Assembly (NCBI GenBank): GCA_040774885.1
Contig: JAXGTO010000008.1
Span: forward strand, 1-64,000
Direction: 5' to 3'
Length of the DNA stretch: 64,000 nucleotides
Origin: JAXGTO01 sp040774885
Lineage (GTDB): Bacteria > Actinomycetota > Coriobacteriia > Coriobacteriales > Eggerthellaceae
Shown here: positions 61,946-64,000 of the stretch, in pieces
Numbering within the stretch: the stretch's first letter is position 1
Layout of the letters: every line of letters begins with the position of its first letter
The notes under the pieces: generated by a model
What the model was told of the DNA's origin: nothing
Seen by the model: the letters and a program-made list of their open reading frames with translations, nothing else
Database searches by the model: none
Position numbers and translations under genes: made by a program

Positions 61946-61951
61946 TATAAT
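61946..61951 (+). promoter_or_regulatory. Consensus -10 element (TATAAT) of guaB
   Basis: TATAAT lies 51 bp before the guaB ATG in a 327-bp gap (61675-62001) that otherwise shows only the preceding terminator. The -35 (CTGCAC at 61923) is poor, so an activator may be needed. Confidence 0.5.
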
Positions 61952-62001
61952 GCATCTAACACTCACTGGAATGAACGTTTCTTAGCGAAAGGGCTCATCA
62001 C

Positions 62002-63522
62002 ATGGCATACATCTTCGAAGAACCGGCACGTACCTTCAACGAGTATCTGCTGGTACCCGGCTACTCCTCTTCGGAATGCACGCCCGACAAGGTGAGTCTG
62101 AAAACGCCGTTGGTGCGCTTCAAAAAGGGCGAAGAACCCGCCATCAGCCTTTCCATTCCCATGATCTCGGCGGTCATGCAGTCGGTTTCCGACGACAAGA
62201 TGGGCATCGCGCTTGCCACCGAAGGAGGCATGAGCTTCATCTTCGGCAGCCAGACCATCGAGGATCAAGCCGCCATGGTCAAGCGCGTCAAAGACTACAA
62301 GGCCGGTTTCGTCACCAGCGACACCAACCTCAAGCCCGATTCTTCTTTGGCTGAAGTTGTGGCCCTCAAAGAGAAGAGCAGCCATTCCACCATGCCCGTC
62401 ACCGATGACGGCAGCAGCCACGGCAAGCTGATGGGCGTCGTCACTGAGCGCGACTATCGCGTCAGCCGCATGAGCATGGACACCAAGGTGTCCGAATTCA
62501 TGACTCCCGTCGACAAGATGGTCACCGCGCCGGCCGACACCAGCCTCAAAGACGCCAATGACATCATCTGGGACCACAAGCTCAACAGCCTTCCCCTCAT
62601 CGACAAAAAGGGATGCCTGGTGAACATGGTGTTCCGCAAAGACTACGACAGCCACAAATCCAACCCCAACGAAATGCTCGACGAGCACAAGCGCTACATG
62701 GTGGGCGCCGGCATCAACACGCGCGACTATGCCGAGCGCGTCCCCGCTTTGGTCGAGGCCGGAGCCGATGCGCTGTGCATCGACAGTTCCGAAGGCTATT
62801 CCGAATGGCAGAGCCGCACCATCGACTGGATTCGCCAGCATTACGGCGAAGACGTGAAGGTGGGCGCTGGCAACGTGGTTGACGCCGAAGGATTCAACTT
62901 CCTGGCAGACGCAGGCGCCGACTTCATCAAGATCGGCATCGGCGGCGGTTCCATCTGCATCACGCGCGAACAGAAGGGCATCGGCCGCGGCCAGGCCACG
63001 GCTACCATCGAAGTGGCAAAGGCCCGTGACGAATACTACAAGAAGCATGGTGTGTACGTGCCCATCTGCAGCGACGGCGGCATCGTGTACGACCATCACA
63101 TCACGCTGGCCCTGGCCATGGGCAGCGACTTCGTCATGCTGGGCCGCTATTTCGCCCGCTTCGACGAAAGCCCCACCAACAAGGTGAACATCAACGGCAG
63201 CTACATGAAGGAATACTGGGGCGAAGGCAGTGCCCGCGCCCGCAACTGGCAGCGCTACGACCTGGGCGGCGACAAGAAGAAGATGTCCTTCGAAGAAGGC
63301 GTGGACAGCTACGTCCCGTATGCCGGCAAACTCAAGGACAATGTCGACCTTACGCTTTCCAAGGTGAAGTCCACCATGTGCAACTGCGGGGCGCTCACCA
63401 TCCCCGAGCTCCAGCAGAAGGCCAAGCTCACGGTGGTTTCCGCTACCAGCATCGTCGAGGGCGGCGCCCATGACGTGTTGCAAAAAGACAAGACGCCCTA
63501 CGTCTCAAACACCATAAGGTAG
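62002..63522 (+). CDS. guaB: Inosine-5'-monophosphate dehydrogenase
   Basis: It oxidises IMP to XMP with NAD+, the committed step to GMP. The 506-residue protein has the IMPDH barrel start (TFNEYLLVPGYSSSE; IPMISAVMQSVSDDKMGIAL), a CBS pair at ~100-215 (TNLKPDSSLAEVVALKEKSS; VSEFMTPVDKMVTAPADTSL), the catalytic Cys loop GIGGGSICITREQKGIGRGQ, and SDGGIVYDHHITLALAMGSD. The wording of these motifs is a divergent IMPDH subtype (for example DSSEGYSEWQ), but catalytic residues are kept. A transporter gene follows 4 bp downstream. Confidence 0.95.
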   Translation: MAYIFEEPARTFNEYLLVPGYSSSECTPDKVSLKTPLVRFKKGEEPAISLSIPMISAVMQSVSDDKMGIALATEGGMSFIFGSQTIEDQAAMVKRVKDYKAGFVTSDTNLKPDSSLAEVVALKEKSSHSTMPVTDDGSSHGKLMGVVTERDYRVSRMSMDTKVSEFMTPVDKMVTAPADTSLKDANDIIWDHKLNSLPLIDKKGCLVNMVFRKDYDSHKSNPNEMLDEHKRYMVGAGINTRDYAERVPALVEAGADALCIDSSEGYSEWQSRTIDWIRQHYGEDVKVGAGNVVDAEGFNFLADAGADFIKIGIGGGSICITREQKGIGRGQATATIEVAKARDEYYKKHGVYVPICSDGGIVYDHHITLALAMGSDFVMLGRYFARFDESPTNKVNINGSYMKEYWGEGSARARNWQRYDLGGDKKKMSFEEGVDSYVPYAGKLKDNVDLTLSKVKSTMCNCGALTIPELQQKAKLTVVSATSIVEGGAHDVLQKDKTPYVSNTIR

Positions 63523-63526
63523 TTCT

Positions 63527-64000
63527 TTGGCAGAATCCGCAGCCCCGGCATCATCGGCTTCTTCGGCCCCCGCACCCAAGCGCGAGCATTTCGGCAGCCG
63601 CTTGGGGTTCCTCCTCATCAGCGCAGGGTGCGCGGTGGGGCTGGGAAACGTGTGGCGTTTTCCCTATATCACCGGGCAGTACGGCGGCGGCGCCTTCGTT
63701 CTGCTCTATCTGCTGTTCTTGGTCATCTTCGCGCTGCCCATCCTCATCATGGAATTCTCGGTGGGACGTGCCAGCCAGAAGAGCATCGCGCGCAGCTTCA
63801 ACGTCTTGGAGCCGGCCGGCACGCGGTGGCATTGCTTCAAATGGATCGGCCTGGCCGGCAACTATTTGCTGATGATGTTTTACACCACGGTAGCCGGCTG
63901 GATGGTGGCTTTCATGGTGAACAGCGCCACGGGCACCTTCGAGGGCATGAACCCCTCCGAGGTCAGCGGCGTGTTCAACAACTTGCTGGCCGACCCCGTG
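63527..64000 (+). CDS. Sodium:neurotransmitter symporter (NSS/SNF) family transporter, 3' partial
   Basis: The frame runs off the window end. After an Ala/Ser-rich start it reads KREHFGSRLGFLLISAGCAV then GLGNVWRFPYITGQYGGGAF, the TM1 signature of LeuT-fold NSS transporters holding the Na+ and substrate sites. LILIMEFSVGRASQKS-type TM2 (ALPILIMEFSVGRASQKS) and the TM3 region (AGNYLLMMFYTTVAGWMVAF) follow. Such proteins import amino acids or amines with sodium. A TTG start at 63527 is proposed, with AAGGT 6 bp upstream. It is probably cotranscribed with guaB, 4 bp away. Confidence 0.85.
   Translation, partial: MAESAAPASSASSAPAPKREHFGSRLGFLLISAGCAVGLGNVWRFPYITGQYGGGAFVLLYLLFLVIFALPILIMEFSVGRASQKSIARSFNVLEPAGTRWHCFKWIGLAGNYLLMMFYTTVAGWMVAFMVNSATGTFEGMNPSEVSGVFNNLLADPV

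Noticed and set aside
61963..63483. A 506-codon open frame antisense to guaB
   Set aside because: It is the shadow of guaB and shows no family motifs.

Overview
The window is high-GC DNA with dense, mostly short-spaced genes. It looks like a chromosomal segment of an anaerobic actinobacterium of the family Eggerthellaceae (class Coriobacteriia). This assignment is inferred from gene content: Tat-exported flavoprotein reductases paired with NapC/NrfH-like multiheme cytochromes, multi-TM LuxR-type regulators beside them, very large InlB-B/MBG-repeat surface proteins, a type III glutamine synthetase, and a fused MurT-GatD. I cannot name the species. No tRNA, rRNA, CRISPR array, transposase or prophage gene was recognised.

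Layout. 1-5.1 kb: the end of an MFS-CBS protein, then cell-envelope genes (MurT-GatD fusion, LytR-CpsA-Psr ligase). 5.1-10.2 kb: rlmH, a MoaE-like gene and an ABC ATPase/FtsX permease pair. 10.4-18.7 kb: lysA, hom, a DUF4190-type membrane protein, a HAD hydrolase, and divergent metA/metY for methionine by direct sulfhydrylation. 19.0-32.2 kb: one 13.2-kb gene for a ~4,400-residue surface protein. 32.5-39.7 kb: rplM-rpsI, GSIII, and an ilvE-cimA-yerC-like-hydrolase operon with overlapping stop/start codons. 39.7-41.0 kb: a Nudix hydrolase and Hsp20. 41.2-53.8 kb: a respiratory-reductase island. It holds two pentaheme-type cytochromes, two Tat flavoprotein reductases, one Tat OYE-type reductase and two LuxR regulators, with rubrerythrin and aquaporin between them. 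53.9-64 kb: an M18 aminopeptidase, a second large surface protein with a small membrane partner, guaB and the start of a sodium:neurotransmitter-symporter-family transporter.

How the genes fit together. The cytochromes probably carry electrons from the quinone pool across the membrane to exported FAD reductases, which would use external organic electron acceptors. The LuxR membrane regulators next to them are the obvious candidates to sense those acceptors. A 19-bp palindrome (ATCCyC-N7-sGGGAT) lies upstream of three of these genes and may be their operator.

Unusual points. Intergenic DNA between some genes is highly structured. There is a pair of 178-bp palindromic elements, each between convergent genes. 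Giant hairpins begin at or inside the 3' ends of glnA and the M18 peptidase gene, and partial copies of 3' gene ends follow the FtsX gene and a small membrane-protein gene. The OYE-type reductase gene has an in-frame amber codon between its Tat signal and its enzyme domain.
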